NCBI GenBank assembly: GCA_907165275.2
Contig: OU015674.1
Coordinates: 6,039,001 to 6,103,000, forward strand
DNA: 64,000 bases
Direction: 5' to 3'
Source: Zygaena filipendulae
Lineage: Eukaryota; Arthropoda; Insecta; Lepidoptera; Zygaenidae
Below, one piece after another: positions 10,843 to 22,985 of this stretch (the first letter of the stretch is position 1; each line of letters opens with the position of its first letter). The notes beneath the pieces were generated by a model that saw nothing but the letters and a program-made list of their open reading frames with translations, was not told the DNA's origin and did no database searches. A program made the translations under genes and the position numbers.

Positions 10843-11045
10843 TAGATAGAATTTTGGAGCCAGACGTCACAGAGGAGGGAGAAGAAGAAGTAGTGGATTG
10901 AAATTATGATTTCTTTTTTTAATAACAATGTTCTATTCATTCTATTTTTTTCAGTTTGTATGGTTTCAGTGCCTGAGGTAGTTGCACTTTTTTGTTAATT
11001 ATCTTATACGAGTAGTATTTTGTTGATTTTTCGAACAATTACTTT

Positions 11046-11051
11046 AATAAA
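11046..11051 (+). terminator. poly(A) signal of the transposase gene
   Basis: AATAAA lies about 200 bases after the stop codon, inside the element and before the right-hand TIR. It is the first AATAAA I see downstream. Confidence 0.5.
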
Positions 11052-11232
11052 ACTTCATTGAATTTATTACAATAGTTTCATTACTTAATCATGTCATAAT
11101 TAAACAAAACTTATCACACAAGCTTCGAATATTGAGATAAGTAGTATTTACAATACACATTTCGTACATCTAACAGTTAGTTCCACTTTACTTAAGTCGA
11201 GTTATTTTTCTTCAAAATAATTTAGAACTGAG

Positions 11233-11275
11233 TAAAAAATCACTAACTACGTTCGACAATTAACTAATTCATTAC
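11233..11275. repeat. right subterminal motif copies
   Basis: AAAAAATCACTAACTACG and, just after it, CGACAATTAACTAATTC repeat the left subterminal motif. More degenerate copies lie between here and the right TIR. Confidence 0.55.
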
Positions 11276-11490
11276 TACGTCAGAGATTATATAGAGAACA
11301 ATTAATTAATTTGATGTTTATAACTTTTCTCAATTATTAGAGGTTTTTAACGTGTTTTAGCTCTTAAAGCATAAACTTTATTTTATTTCCGTCAAATTAA
11401 AGCTAAAAACATAAACATATGTTTTTGCTAGCCGAAGTTATAACGATTTTTATTTTCAAAAACTTTAACTGTCATTATCTCAAAACACGC

Positions 11491-11526
11491 TTTTTCGACT
11501 TAATGACTTTTCGCTCTACGGGGACG
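11491..11526. repeat. right terminal inverted repeat of the 4.8 kb element
   Basis: It ends TTTTCGCTCTACGGGGACG, the mirror of the left end, and is followed by ATAT. Confidence 0.9.
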
Positions 11527-11530
11527 ATAT

Positions 11531-11939
11531 GCAAAACGTAATAGAGTTATTTTTGCATCGGCAGAACAGTAAGCTCCAGGCACCCTTCGCCAGGTGTACG
11601 CTGGACTTTAATAACTTCCTAATGCCTATCAATTCAAAGTTTGGGAATCCCTCAGTGCCGATGATAATCCTCTGATATAGCCATCAGCTACGTGGGAGCT
11701 GGGCGAACGGAAGCTCTCTAACTTTAGGGGCATATCTTTGAAACATAACTCCGAATCTGGTAGGACCGTTTTAGTGAAGTTCTATAATATATACCATAGC
11801 TATAATAATGTCTTAAGTTTCCAGTTGTGCGAAATACATTATCAATCTTATAATGATATATATAAAAGTTAAGAACTGAACTTTGAATAATAAGCTAATA
11901 GTGTTTCTGTACCTATTGTAGAGACATTCGCTACACTAT
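11531..11939. other. unassigned DNA right of the 4.8 kb element
   Basis: A moderately GC-rich block (11570-11730) contains CTTCGCCAGGTGTACGCTGG and GTGGGAGCTGGGCGAACGG. It has the look of part of a dispersed repeat, but I cannot name it. No coding frame was seen. Confidence 0.3.
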
Positions 11940-12030
11940 GTATGTACATATGCGAATGCGAGGTTGTTTGTTTGTCACGCTTTCACGCTTTAACTATAGT
12001 CAACCGATCATCATGAAACTTTGCATTTCA
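11940..12030 (+). mobile_element. Helitron fragment, 5' half
   Basis: TTTGTCACGCTTTCACGC and CAACCGATCATCATGAAACT match the family body. The 3' hairpin and CTAG are absent. Confidence 0.5.
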
Positions 12031-12119
12031 ATGCAACGTTGCAACCACAGAACAGAAAATAACTGATAGAAGAGACATCAACTTAGTTTAGTAGGTATAA
12101 AAACAGATGAAAACCAGTG

Positions 12120-12240
12120 TCACCGCGAGTGATTTTGGCACACGAAACTATTCATTTTTTGAAATCGGTCTACTTAGTTTTTGAGTTAAACCGTAACAAA
12201 TAAACAACGACAAATACAAATCTTAATATATATAATTATT
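12120..12240 (-). mobile_element. Helitron fragment, minus orientation
   Basis: TTGAAATCGGTCTACTTAG, then GTTAAACCGTAACAAATAAA, match the second subfamily, which is better preserved at 29362-29589. Confidence 0.5.
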
Positions 12241-12639
12241 ATAGATATTTATATGTTATGTACTATAACAAGAGAATCTAATAAAATAAATGGAGGTAAA
12301 TAAGTAGAATAATTGGAGCAACTCCGTCTGTCCGTTATTTACCTTATATAAAGATATTTTTTCTTTACTGTACGAATGATATCATAAATGAGTTCTGAGA
12401 ATACATTCTTGTCGATTCTTTTATGTATTAAACGAAACCCGGTCTTATACTAACTTATCTATTATATTATAATACATCTTTCTTTGAACACAGCCTGTCT
12501 CCCCATGGGGTAGGTTGGGACCATACAAATAATAGTCATAGAACCGCATTCACCGCACGCAGACTGATGCAATTTCACGGATGGTGAAACAACCCTACTA
12601 CGTTTCTAAAAAAACATTTGGTATGTGTGTGGAACATAG

Positions 12640-12811
12640 TTATAACTATAAATAATTTTCTGTTGACACAAAATCTCAAAAACTACTTGCTCTATGAAGT
12701 CGAAATTTAAGGTGAAAGGTTGAAGACGTTACCTAAGAACGGATTCCACGGAGTTCCCGCGTGAACTCCAAAGTTAATGCGGTGCGAGTGAAACCGCAGG
12801 GAACAGCAAGT
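12640..12811 (+). mobile_element. diverged Helitron, plus orientation
   Basis: It holds ACAAAATCTCAAAAACTA, AAGAACGGATTCCACGGAG and a 3' end GTGAAACCGCAGGGAACAG. The terminal CTAG is mutated to CAAG. It belongs to the same subfamily as 33975-34110. Confidence 0.55.
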
Positions 12812-13510
12812 TGTGACTGTGATTGGGACCTTTTCGCCACTTTTCACATACCCTAAGTTTGAGGCACTTCTGTGGCGTTATTTAGTATTTCAGAATTTGA
12901 TACGTACGTGTGTTGGATTGGGTGAGTCGTCAGCGTCAGAACGATCTATTCTCAGTAGTTCAATTAACATTTCGATCAATTAGTAATTATAGGTATATGC
13001 AACATACGTTTAAGAAATAATAAGTATCACAGGTGTAAAAAATTTAAAATTATATCTAGAACGAAATACATCCAATCTTCCGAAGTCGGTAAAAATATTT
13101 GTGCCTAAGCAAGAATAATCCCGCATCCGATGGACGTACTTATAATAAGATTACACGAAGTGAAGTCTACGGAGTTTTGAACTATTTTTAGATTGAAAGG
13201 GAAGTTGGTATACTTTTTGTGTGGCTACAGCTAAGTGGGTAAAGTACTGGAGGATAAATTATTTTGTTTACCCCGCCGATAAATTACTTGGGGGAATTTT
13301 TTCTTCACCTCTCTCTAAAAAAAGTTAAAAACACTCAAGATAGCTTAGTTGAAAGAGTAAACAAGCAGATGTTAAACAGGTATTTGTTGAAGTGAATTAT
13401 CGATGTTGGAACATTTATTTACTTTACTTCCTGACACGGGCTTGCCTTTTAAGATTTTCAATTATTTTCAGGTAAGTTCATAAAATCACTAGGTGTTAGA
13501 TATCGGGAGA
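12812..13510. other. unassigned DNA
   Basis: AT-rich, with no convincing open frame and no repeat with definable ends. Confidence 0.35.
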
Positions 13511-13632
13511 ATGTTCATTGGCATTTAAATAATTTTAACTTAATTAGTTAAATGCCACTTAACATGAACGTCTCTGGGTGCGGCAGTTTTGTTTTTAAAA
13601 TCTAATCATTAAAACCACTCTGAGTGCGGCCG
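13511..13632. mobile_element. foldback MITE family F, right half
   Basis: It holds the central palindrome (GGCATTTAAATAA.. TTAAATGCC), then CGGCAGTTTTGTTTTTAAAA and the right end TCTGAGTGCGGCCG. The left half is lost. Confidence 0.65.
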
Positions 13633-13659
13633 ATAGTCCGTAGGTTCATAATTGCTGCG

Positions 13660-13693
13660 AATTTAGGCGGGTGAAGCCGACGACAAAAGCTAG
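13660..13693 (+). mobile_element. Helitron 3' terminus only
   Basis: GGCGGGTGAAGCC, then GACAAAAGCTAG, is the terminal hairpin plus CTAG followed by T. Confidence 0.45.
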
Positions 13694-13941
13694 TATTAAT
13701 ATCATTATGTTCGATTCCCATCACGTGTGCTGCAAATTAAGATTAAGCTCCGCTCAAACACGAGTTCGCACAAGTAGGTAATTTCATTTGGCAAATGATT
13801 AACTGAACGTACAATTTAATTTGATAGCGTGAATTATTGAGTGAATAAAGCAAGTAAATTAGGTCGCGGAGTGCTTTGAGAATTGGGATTAAGAAAATTT
13901 TGTTCAATATTTCTACATCATCCGGGGTACAGAAAAGATTA

Positions 13942-14022
13942 AACTTGTCTGATTGCGGCAGTTTTGTTTCAAAAATCTATACTTAGTTAAGTAATCATTA
14001 AAGTTGACTCTGAGTGCGGCCG
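13942..14022. mobile_element. foldback MITE family F, right end
   Basis: TCTGATTGCGGCAGTTTTGT, then ACTTAGTTAAGTAATCATTA, then CTCTGAGTGCGGCCG. This is a terminal half-copy about 400 bp from the previous one, with a Helitron end between them. Confidence 0.65.
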
Positions 14023-14037
14023 AAAGAGACACACGAC

Positions 14038-14084
14038 ACTTTTATTCGGGAATTCACGCGGGAACTCCGAAATTAACGAGGGAA
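14038..14084 (+). mobile_element. Helitron internal fragment
   Basis: GGGAATTCACGCGGGAACTC and CGAAATTAACG match the segment before the terminal hairpin. Confidence 0.45.
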
Positions 14085-14317
14085 CATTTTTTTGTTTATA
14101 AATATGTAATTAATAAACAAAAAATAATTACAATGTATTTCTGTTGATCGGTTTTGGAAAAAACAAAGAAAAACGATTATTTCTTTCAGTTTTTTTTTTA
14201 TTTTTTCGATGGCTGAAAAACAAATTGCTTTGAACTCTATTTTCGATTTCGATTCGGTTTAATCTTGGGTTAAATAATGATCATATTATAACTGATTAAG
14301 CTACATTTTAATGAGTA

Positions 14318-14511
14318 CTAGCTGTCCCCCTCGGTAATTTCGGAGTACCCGCGAGAATTCCAGGTTAAAATATAGATATAAACCTTCCTCATGAATCACT
14401 CTATCTATTGGTAAAAACCGCATGAAAATCCGTTGCGTAGTTTTAAAGATCTAAGCATACATACGGACAGACAGACAGCGGGAAGCGACTTTGTTTTATA
14501 CTATGTAGTGA
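14318..14511 (-). mobile_element. non-autonomous Helitron, subfamily with GAAGCGACTTTG
   Basis: It starts CTAG CTGTCCCCCTCGG and ends GTAGTGA before T, so both termini are present (194 bp). The body carries AAAATCCGTTGCGTAGTTTT and (GACA)n, which it shares with the deleted copy at 48713-48861. Confidence 0.75.
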
Positions 14512-15253
14512 TGGTAATTAATTTGGTTTAACACACTATAACACTCACATAAAATACATGAGCCGTGCAAGTTGCAAGTAAACTAATTATAAAATAATTT
14601 CTCTCTCATTCACGGTTTTAAATAACAATTAGTAAAAAACATCAACAGCTTTGTTCGCTGTAGTCATTATATTTATGTTAAATTTTGTTTTTCAACGCCA
14701 TAAAATATAAGTAGGTATGAATCAAAATGAAATTATATGAACCAGAGATGTAATGCGTTATTTTACTTCAAAACTCCGTTCGAAATTGAAGCACGAAACC
14801 AATCGATTACGTTCACGCCAAGTAAGCGGTTTCCACCACACTTAAAATTCCATGACTGCGTGCGCTAACGCGGTTCTTTGCCTATTAATTCTATGAAATG
14901 AAGTTACAAAAATCTCGACGCGTTTTCAAGTGTTGTGTATAAATACAATCTCCAAAATCTGTTGTGCGCTTGTTTGTTTATACGTGTTTCAACGCAGCAG
15001 TAACTACAAAACAGAACTGGCGTCCGCCGACGACGCATGGTGAATGTTTGTTATGACAATCTGTTTTCGGCAGTGATTTTTCTTAAACCGTTCTCACCAA
15101 AGAAAGTGATGAGATTACTCAGAAACGGTTCAATTTTAACTTCGACTTGTAAACAAATGACAAGTAGGTAAGACATTTTGAGTGAATACAACTATAATTG
15201 TGCTAGAGTTAAACGTAGCTTTTTTTTTCTATTCTCTCAAAGGTATGACAAAA
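14512..15253. other. unassigned DNA
   Basis: No gene or defined repeat. A slightly GC-richer patch at 14940-15030 shows no open frame of note. Confidence 0.35.
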
Positions 15254-15555
15254 TCCCTACTAATATAAATGCGAAAGTAACTCTGTCTGTCTGTCTGTTA
15301 CGCTTTCACGCCTTAACGGCTCAACTGATCATCATGAAATTTTGTACAAATGTTGTCAGATGTACAGAGACGGATATAGGGTACTTTTTATCCCGGAATT
15401 CTCGAAGGAGGTCCGAAATTAACGCGGGTGAAATCTCATGTAATTTTGCTTATCTACACGTTGTCAGGAGTACAGAAAAGGAGGGTACTTTGTATTCCGG
15501 AATTCCTGGGGGATCTCCGAAATTTCCGCGGGTGAAGCCGTGAGGAACAGTTACG
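15254..15555 (+). mobile_element. composite Helitron with duplicated 3' end
   Basis: It starts TCCCTACTAATATAAATGCG after A. A first 3' region (CGCGGGTGAAATC) appears at about 15423-15436. A second copy of the GTTGTCAGG-to-hairpin segment then follows and ends near 15552, with the CTAG decayed to TTAC. Confidence 0.65.
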
Positions 15556-16145
15556 TACGTACCTACCTACATATCTACTGCAAAAATTTGTTATTAAAAC
15601 GTAGATCGAGTAGCTAAGTAATTTTTTAAAACCCAAACAACATTTTGTATTCATAAATTCCTTTATACCTACGTTTTATATATTTGTAAATGGACCACAA
15701 ATATTTTATTTCAAAAAACACATAGGAATAAAACTGGCATAAAGCTCAGGTAGATAAAACTCAATAAATAACATAATGTGAAATCGGACGAAATAAATGG
15801 AACAACCGCTTGTATTAAATATGTATAATATTAATTATTAATGAATTTAATTAAGCATGCGGTTTTCATTATAATATTCTCGTGCATGTGAAATATTGGA
15901 TACCTGCTAGGTATTATATGAAATTTATAACATTATTTAATTTTCATAATTTTATAAGTATTTCTGTTTACTAAATTTCCTATTTCATTTCTATTAAAAC
16001 TAGGGCGTTTCGAAAAAAATTTTAATGTAAAATCCAAATTAGTACAGGCAGTAAATAACACTATGTTCGTCGACAGAAATATTACGAAAGATTTAGATTT
16101 ATTTATTTAATGTTTTTTTTCCCTTTTAATAGATAAAATATACGC
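15556..16145. other. unassigned AT-rich DNA
   Basis: No gene or defined repeat seen. Confidence 0.35.
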
Positions 16146-16193
16146 TTACTTAGCTTTATCAGTGAAATATCACTGATGAAGAAAGCTAAGTAA
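16146..16193. repeat. hairpin with 12-bp perfect outer stem
   Basis: TTACTTAGCTTT is mirrored by AAAGCTAAGTAA, with an inner stem TCAGTGA/TCACTGA. The whole is 48 bp and could be a foldback remnant. Confidence 0.6.
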
Positions 16194-18367
16194 TACTAAT
16201 ATCAAGTTAGTTTTGTATAATGTGTAAATTAATTATTAACTATGTCAAATACGTGTATACATAATGTTAAATTTTATAATTTATGTTTGTTATTGAAATT
16301 TTTTTTAAACACTTGAGTATAATGATTTAATGTTCATAAGCATATTATAATAAGAAAATCTACGAACTCGTGAAATTCACATTTTGTTCTTCTACTCAAC
16401 AGAAGATGTCGCTACGTGTCTCGCAAATGCGCGAAATTAAGTTTAACTTCGTCCCTCCCTGTTTCAAGTCTAAAAAAATAATTCTGAATAGATACAATGT
16501 GCAAGTTCTGACACAAATATAAAAAAAAAAACTTATACTCATGTTTATTAACACGATAAGATTTACTCTCTTCGAAAGATATTATAAAAGATGTTCAAGA
16601 GTCTTTGCAAAAAGCTCTGTCAAACATTTATAGATTTTTCGAGGGAAGGATGTAAAAACAGAGATCTCCTAAAACTTCTTAATAATTACTAACGTTATTT
16701 TTATAAAACTAGATAAGTAGGTACCGCTTAACTGAATTCTTGGCTCGAAATACAATCTAATTAGAAAAATTTAGAAATGCTACGAGTGGTTGAAAAATGT
16801 AGAGATTGAAAAAGTGAAACGAAAATAGGAATTCAATTCTAAAAGGAACTCGAAAATCGTGGCCAGTAGTCACGTAGCTTAGGTTACATTTAATTTAGTT
16901 CGCTACGGTTTTGGAGACCACTCACTAAAAAAAAAAAATATAAATTCAAGCTTTTTGGAAAAGGAGAGAATCGTTGAGATTTTTCCATTTATTATGCCAC
17001 TGTTGGAGTTATTTGTAAAGATTTATTTGAAAAGGTGGCTGAATTATAGTCCGAGAGTCAACAGATATTTTGACCATGTGAATGAAAATTTAATTACAAT
17101 CACCATATTTTACATATTATTTCTCACCCATTCATATTCACTTTAGATGTTGGATATGGATGTTTTTGGTAGAACTTCGTTGTTTTACATAACAATGTTT
17201 TAAAAGTAAGCAGGTATTAATGTCTTTTACTTACATTTGACTGTTGAGTTTTATAGATAGCTGAGGTTTGTGAAAACATGAGCCTACAAGAATACTAGTT
17301 ACCTACTATAATTCTAATAAAACTTTTGATTATATTTGTTAAGTTTATTTTTAAAGTTTAAGGTAAACGTTTTTTTCTTTTTTTTCATTTTAATGTCACG
17401 ATCTGTTCTTTTGTCAATATCCAGTTTTGTTTTTGAATTTGTTTGTGAAATTTTCTTTACCTTACGTGTTACTAGCCACTAATTGACGTTGATGTTCTGA
17501 CACGGCAAAGGGCAATAATGTCACATAAAACTTAATTTGTGTCTTTCAAATCTCTTGTTAAATAATCCAGTGACATCGAATGCGGGCTCTACAACGGCAT
17601 TGGTGAAATATTGTAGTTTTTTCAGTAGGTACGTATTTCCGTTTTAAAGACAATTCTCTCTACTCGTGTTGTTTTTTCTCGTCTTTGACGTGTCTTAAGT
17701 TTTACTTATGGTTTAAATTTGAAATTGTCAAAATTTATTTTTGAGGAATTTGGAATTTTAACTCCATGGTCCTTCGAACTTTGAACTTGTATTTAGCATA
17801 AACGTAATAGCGACAAATAATGTACTCCTATTAGTAATATGAGTAGTTAAGGTATGCAAATGAACGGCTGTTATGTTCGCCTATAAATCTTCCAGATAAT
17901 CCAATAAACTGGCGTCGTACACCATAGTTAGCGTAATGAAGGCAAAATAATAAAACTCAAACTCACCTAATACTACCAATATGAAACACAAACTAATGTA
18001 CAAGATCATCAGGAATCTTTGGTAACTAATAAACTAATTATAATACAAGTATCACACTGATAAATGGCACTCATCTACACGAATGCCGATATTTCATAAT
18101 TTATCACATTACACATCACTAACTACACACACTTCGGCCGCACTGCGATCCCATCAAGCCATCACATTATAGAGAGCACATTTCTTTTGTATAGCCTATA
18201 ACCAACTGCATTCGGGGGCACAACTTTTTTTCTCCTACTTTCCAACACAAAGTTTCGGTCATCGTCCGTAATCGACAATCAAAACGTCATCCGATACACT
18301 TTCCATCACTGTTGACGATGTAAAAAAAACTGTCTTTTATCTTTGAAAAATGTAATTACTCCACTCG
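16194..18367. other. low-repeat, AT-rich DNA
   Basis: This is the start of the longest stretch without recognisable mobile elements. No open frame carries a known domain. It could be intron or intergenic sequence of a host gene. Confidence 0.4.
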
Positions 18368-18801
18368 TTATTTTTTATTTATATTTTTGTGTACGATAGT
18401 TTCGGTTTGTCGGCGGACAACGATACGTCCTCCCGCTCCAAGTGTCGGGACGCAACTGACGCGAAGTTGGCTCGAGGCGCATGGTTGCTCCACCGGCCAC
18501 GCTCGAGTTGCACGTCGACCGAAATGTAGAGACGCACTCGAACACCCAATTACAATAATCCGTTTGAGTTTCGAACAGCGTCGGTTAACATAACCAGATA
18601 GAGTGCATAGGCCGTTGCGTCGCCCTCGATCCTTTCCATCGTTTTCATAAACATAGGTACGGTACGAGGTGGATTCACCATGTATGCTTTCGAAACACAA
18701 TCTTCGTCTTCCGATATTCCATCTCTTTCGCTGCCGCTCCAACGTTTAGTTATGAGAAAAAAAAAGGAACAGGTAAACGCTCCGGGCCCTACGGTATTCA
18801 T
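18368..18801 (-). other. GC-rich block with overlapping minus-strand ORFs
   Basis: Base composition rises to about half GC, against about one third around it. Two overlapping minus-strand frames (18368-18742 and 18550-18801) and one plus-strand frame are open, but none shows a domain I know. The frame at 18550-18801 encodes MVNPPRTVPMFMKTMERIEG, which looks plausible for protein, but there is no supporting splice structure. It may be a first exon, 5' UTR or promoter of a host gene. I cannot decide. Confidence 0.25.
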
Positions 18802-21460
18802 ACTGTTGAATAGCCAAGCCGCAATGAACTATTGAAACGTGATTCCGATATATTCTGGCTGCGTTCACGTTCCATAATGTATTTCCATAATTTAATAAAT
18901 AAACTCTAACAATACAACGCCACGAATGAAACGTAACGAGAGAGATTTTCATTATTTCGTCGCAGAAGTGTTTTATTTCAAAGCAATTACCGCAAAATAA
19001 ACGGCAGTGAGTCATTTCGCGTTCGGGCTTTGTGAGTGAAATTGCGTCCAGTTTTTTTTGTTGCTAAGCGAACACAATTAAAGTGGTTATAATAGTTCAT
19101 TTACTTTACAGGGACTTAATATTATCAGTTGCCATTATTCTACTTAAAACAGGACTGACAAAGAAAGTAAAGTTATCAAAACCTCGAGATTTGTATTTCC
19201 AGTTAAACCTCCAGGAATTGAAAATCATAGGAGAAATAATCATTCATTAATGAAACTTGTAGAGACAAGGTTATACTTAATTTCCAAACATAATTATTTA
19301 GAAGCTTAGTAAGGACTAGGGAGCCATTTTCTAATTTAGCTATTGAAAGCCTAGGTCTTAATGCAGGGCTTTGACCTAATCAATCTCGCATCTGTCTCAT
19401 CAAAAGGGCTACACTTGATACAAATGCTAAATGAAACACACTTAGAGCAATTGTTCCACGCACGCATAGTAAATTATATTCAATATCTTCAGACCAATAT
19501 ATATTTAAACAGACTGACTTCGCAAATTGCCTACTTGATATTTTCAAACATACTTCTCACGACAGGGGTGGGACTAGAATATATAGCTACTCCGATAAGA
19601 TAGGATTTTGATTCAAATTTTTCAAACAATCTGGACCCCGTCACTCTATTTAAAGTTCTTTGTACATATTTCCATGACCTTTGTCATTTCAGAGACTCAG
19701 TCCATGTTATAACTCTTTATTATTCTAAGTACAGAATCAAGTTTTCAACTCAGAGGTGAACTATTTCTATTTACCACTGTCTATTCGTTTAAGAATTTCA
19801 GATGCTTTCAAATAAATTCTCGTGAGCGAATCAAGACGCATTTGATAATAATCAGCATAAAATCTGCATGGATGTTGACATGAAATTTGTTCTGAGCGTG
19901 GGAAGATAATAAACTAGACTCTAGAGGTTTCTGCTTAATGTCTTTTTTCTTTGTAAAGAAAATTACCTTAAAGTAGATTCATCAACTGTGGTAGTAAAGA
20001 TGTTTTTGTATAGAACTATTTTGTAACGACAATGTGACCCCAGACCAAAGACACAAGGAATGTCGTTAAGTCGTTAATATTTTTCGGACAGAAGGAGCTT
20101 AAAAAATTCAACCCCCAACGTTGCTGTAAAAAAATATCAACCGAAATGCATCTGATTGTAACCGAAAACTTAAAAAAAAACCATCACCGAGGTAACATTA
20201 GGGCTTCGACCAATTTGAAAAAGTCAAATTGCGTTAAAACTTTATGATCCCTATGTGTACGGTAGAAGGTTTACATTCGTTCATTCCAATTAGTATAAAA
20301 ATAACAGGATCGAAAACTGTGTAATTGAGAGCCTGACAGAAATCCAAGAAAGGTATCGGGTTTGAGTGTTTTAAGAGACTGACCCGAGCTGTCGATGGCA
20401 ACAAAAGATATTCCGAACTTTGTTCAACTTCGGAAATTGCATTACCAATGAAAATAATTTTAATATTTCTTTCAAATAACCTCGTTGAAATACTCCGGTA
20501 GTAAAATTGAATAGAGCCCTCAACGACGACTTAGATTTTCATCTTGTTAACAAAATTTATTGTATAGGATTCTAGAAACAACAATTTCAAAGTCTGTACT
20601 GACAACGTAGAAAATTCCACATTTTATGGTGAAGTAACGTTAGATAGGTAGGTAAGTAATAATATCTCCTACATGAATAGGTACAAAAGAATTTAATTTT
20701 TCATTTCTCCGACAAGCTTTTAGTGATTTAGCAAAAACCTTAATCTCCCAGTTGACGTTTTGAAGCAATTATTTTGATACACGACGCGACGGAAAGAGCG
20801 AGTTTCATTAAAAAGAAAAAAAAAAAAACAGATAAAAATTTTTAATACGACAACATTTTCCATAACAATTTCACGGAGCTACTAATCACAATTGAAGCTA
20901 TTTGAAAATAGAGAGAGAGAGAGAGAGAAAAAAACGCGGGTATTTCTAGCGCATCAGTCGTTTTTTCGAGCAAGACACAGAAAATGGGACGGCGTGTTGA
21001 AACGGGACAAAAAATCAACAATGGCAGGTAACAGGAGACGTGGGCCGTCGTGTCAGACGAATTGAATATCCGTTTCGACGCAATAATTTTAACGTGCATA
21101 AAATTCCTATTGGCCACGGTTTGGAGTAAATATTGGTAGCACCGTCGCGACCCAATACTTTTCTTTGCTCTGTGGCATTGACTTGCGAAATTAATACCTA
21201 GCTTATCATGATAATATCGTTCTTGACGCTATGAAAATCAAGTAAAACTGATATTAATTGCTCAGACGACAAACTGTTGTCTTTTGTTGTACCTAAATGA
21301 GTTTTAAATTGTATTATTAATCATAATTACCTGTTATTATAATGAGTTTGTAAGTTCTATCATTACTGCAATTAAATAATGAAAAAGCAATTACGCTAAA
21401 GATAATTGAATTAATTTAGTGAGAACCAAATGATTAAAACTACTTTACTGGGCATAAACA
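18802..21460. other. low-repeat DNA with a (GA)n run
   Basis: No mobile element with definable ends. A (GA)n run lies at about 20911-20930. The block 20930-21120 is GC-richer than its surroundings. The open frames are short and unrecognised. Confidence 0.4.
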
Positions 21461-21720
21461 TATTTAGAAGAAAGAAAGAAAGAAAAGGCATTTATTTGGA
21501 CACAGAGACAACACAATTACAATTATTTTATACAAAAGTGATTTAACAAAAAAAAGGTATATAGTTATATATTATGACAATATCATGAGAACAAATGGTG
21601 TTTGCGTGGTGCGTCCCCATGACCAAAACGGTCACTGCCTCAGCATGTTGCTATGAGTGCGGGCACTCCTAGCGCTGATTTTCAGTCAGGACCGGAGGTT
21701 CACAATAAATATCACAATAA
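21461..21720 (-). mobile_element. probable LINE 3' end with (TTTC)n tail
   Basis: Read on the minus strand it ends AAATAAATGCCTTTTC followed by a (TTTC)n run, which resembles the 3' tail of insect non-LTR elements. No coding sequence remains. The left boundary is not defined. Confidence 0.4.
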
Positions 21721-22783
21721 TAATATTTCACAAACATGTTTTGACGATCCGCTCTTCGACTATATTACAAAATGTTCATTACCTAATTCCACCTTAGTAA
21801 GGCCGTTCGGAATTCAGACGAACATTAAATCTTTACCGGTGATAGTTGTTCGATGGTGTTTTGTGTCAATAGGTCAATTAGCACAGCTGCCATAGTTTTT
21901 TTTGTTAATTAACAGATATTACACTTATCTATCTGTAAATCATTAATGACTCTATCCATGGACAGAACTGGTTCCTTGCCTCTTATGATAAACAAGTAAA
22001 TTGACCAGGCGATAGCGGTGTTTCTCAATGAATTTACCAAAACAAAACTGTTATTTCAGTTTTCTTTCGGTGATGATGCTCGTTCAAGTTTGGTGAAATT
22101 GACATTATATTTTGAAAGTTGAATTGTTATCGTTATAACAATCAGCGAGATACGAAATGTGCTTAGCCGTAATATTTTTGGTTGTGGTTTTGCATTGGCG
22201 AATTCGTTCCATAATTACGCGAGCGGCCTCCTGCTCTATTACTTTTTTAATAAAATCAATCATTAATATTTGTGTTCAATTCTAAAATGCGTCTTGTTTT
22301 TTTTCGGCCACATCGACGCTGGGAAAAACGGAACGAAATAGCATTTCGTTCACTCCCATGACCCAGAACCATCGTCATGATTAGCAAGTACTTCGAGACT
22401 TTATACGGCAATGACACACTTCGAAGATCGTTATAAAACCGACATAGTGGTATGCAAAATAACATTCGGACTCGACCGTTACTATGAGCTAATAAACTTT
22501 TTTATTGGACACTTTTAAAACTTGGATTAACTTATTATGCATGTTGATTAAGTAGAAACTGTTATGGGAAGAGATTTTTTTTTAATGCTAGACTTCATTA
22601 TTTTTTATACGACATCTTGAGCTTATCGATCTTTGGATAGCTAAATTGCTTTTATTTATGAGAAAGAAATGTTTGTTTATAAGGTTTCATTTGAATGGAT
22701 TGTTTTTATGGAATTCATAAAATATCTCGAGAGGTAGGTAGTTATTGAGATTTATCAATATAAAATGTTTATTTATTTATCCA
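21721..22783. other. unassigned DNA
   Basis: No supported gene. Short open frames on both strands lack recognisable motifs. Confidence 0.35.
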
Positions 22784-22974
22784 CTAGCTGTTCCTCGCGG
22801 TTTTGCCCACGTTAATTTTGGAGATCCTGCGGAAATTCCAGGATAAAAAGTACCCTATTTCCTGACAACATGTATGCAAAATTTCATGATGATCGGTTGA
22901 GCCGTTAAGCCGTGAAAGCGTAACAGACAGACAGACAGAAAGAGTTACTTTCGCATTTATAATATTAGTAGGGA
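22784..22974 (-). mobile_element. full-length non-autonomous Helitron, minus orientation
   Basis: CTAG CTGTTCCTCGCGG at one end and ATATTAGTAGGGA before T at the other, with A before CTAG only after one mismatch (CCA). It carries a (GACA)n run. It is one of the best-kept main-subfamily copies (191 bp). Confidence 0.8.
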
Positions 22975-22985
22975 TATTATAATAA

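Larger units (their letters stand above)
6710..11526 (+). mobile_element. 4.8 kb autonomous TIR transposon, DUF7869/Sola-like
   Basis: The two ends are inverted repeats of 36 bp with three mismatches, starting CGTCCCCGTAGAGCGAAAA. They are flanked by ATAT at 6706-6709 and 11527-11530, which fits a 4-bp target duplication. Because ATAT is palindromic, the exact boundary could shift by up to 4 bp. The interior holds one spliced transposase gene and many subterminal motifs near TCACTAACTCG. Four-base duplications are known for Sola (and in part Academ) transposons. My Sola suggestion combines that with the DDD/E protein and is not proven. Only one lesion is evident, a frameshift at the 3' end of the gene, so the insertion is young. 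Confidence 0.85.

Noticed and set aside
15178..15543. 121-codon plus-strand ORF
   Set aside because: It runs through a composite Helitron. Helitron repeats leave PGG/PRVKP-like shadows in many open frames (also at 48662, 6551, 30523), so it is not a gene.
20842..21117. 91-codon minus-strand ORF
   Set aside because: It includes the antisense of the (GA)n run and ends without any recognisable domain.
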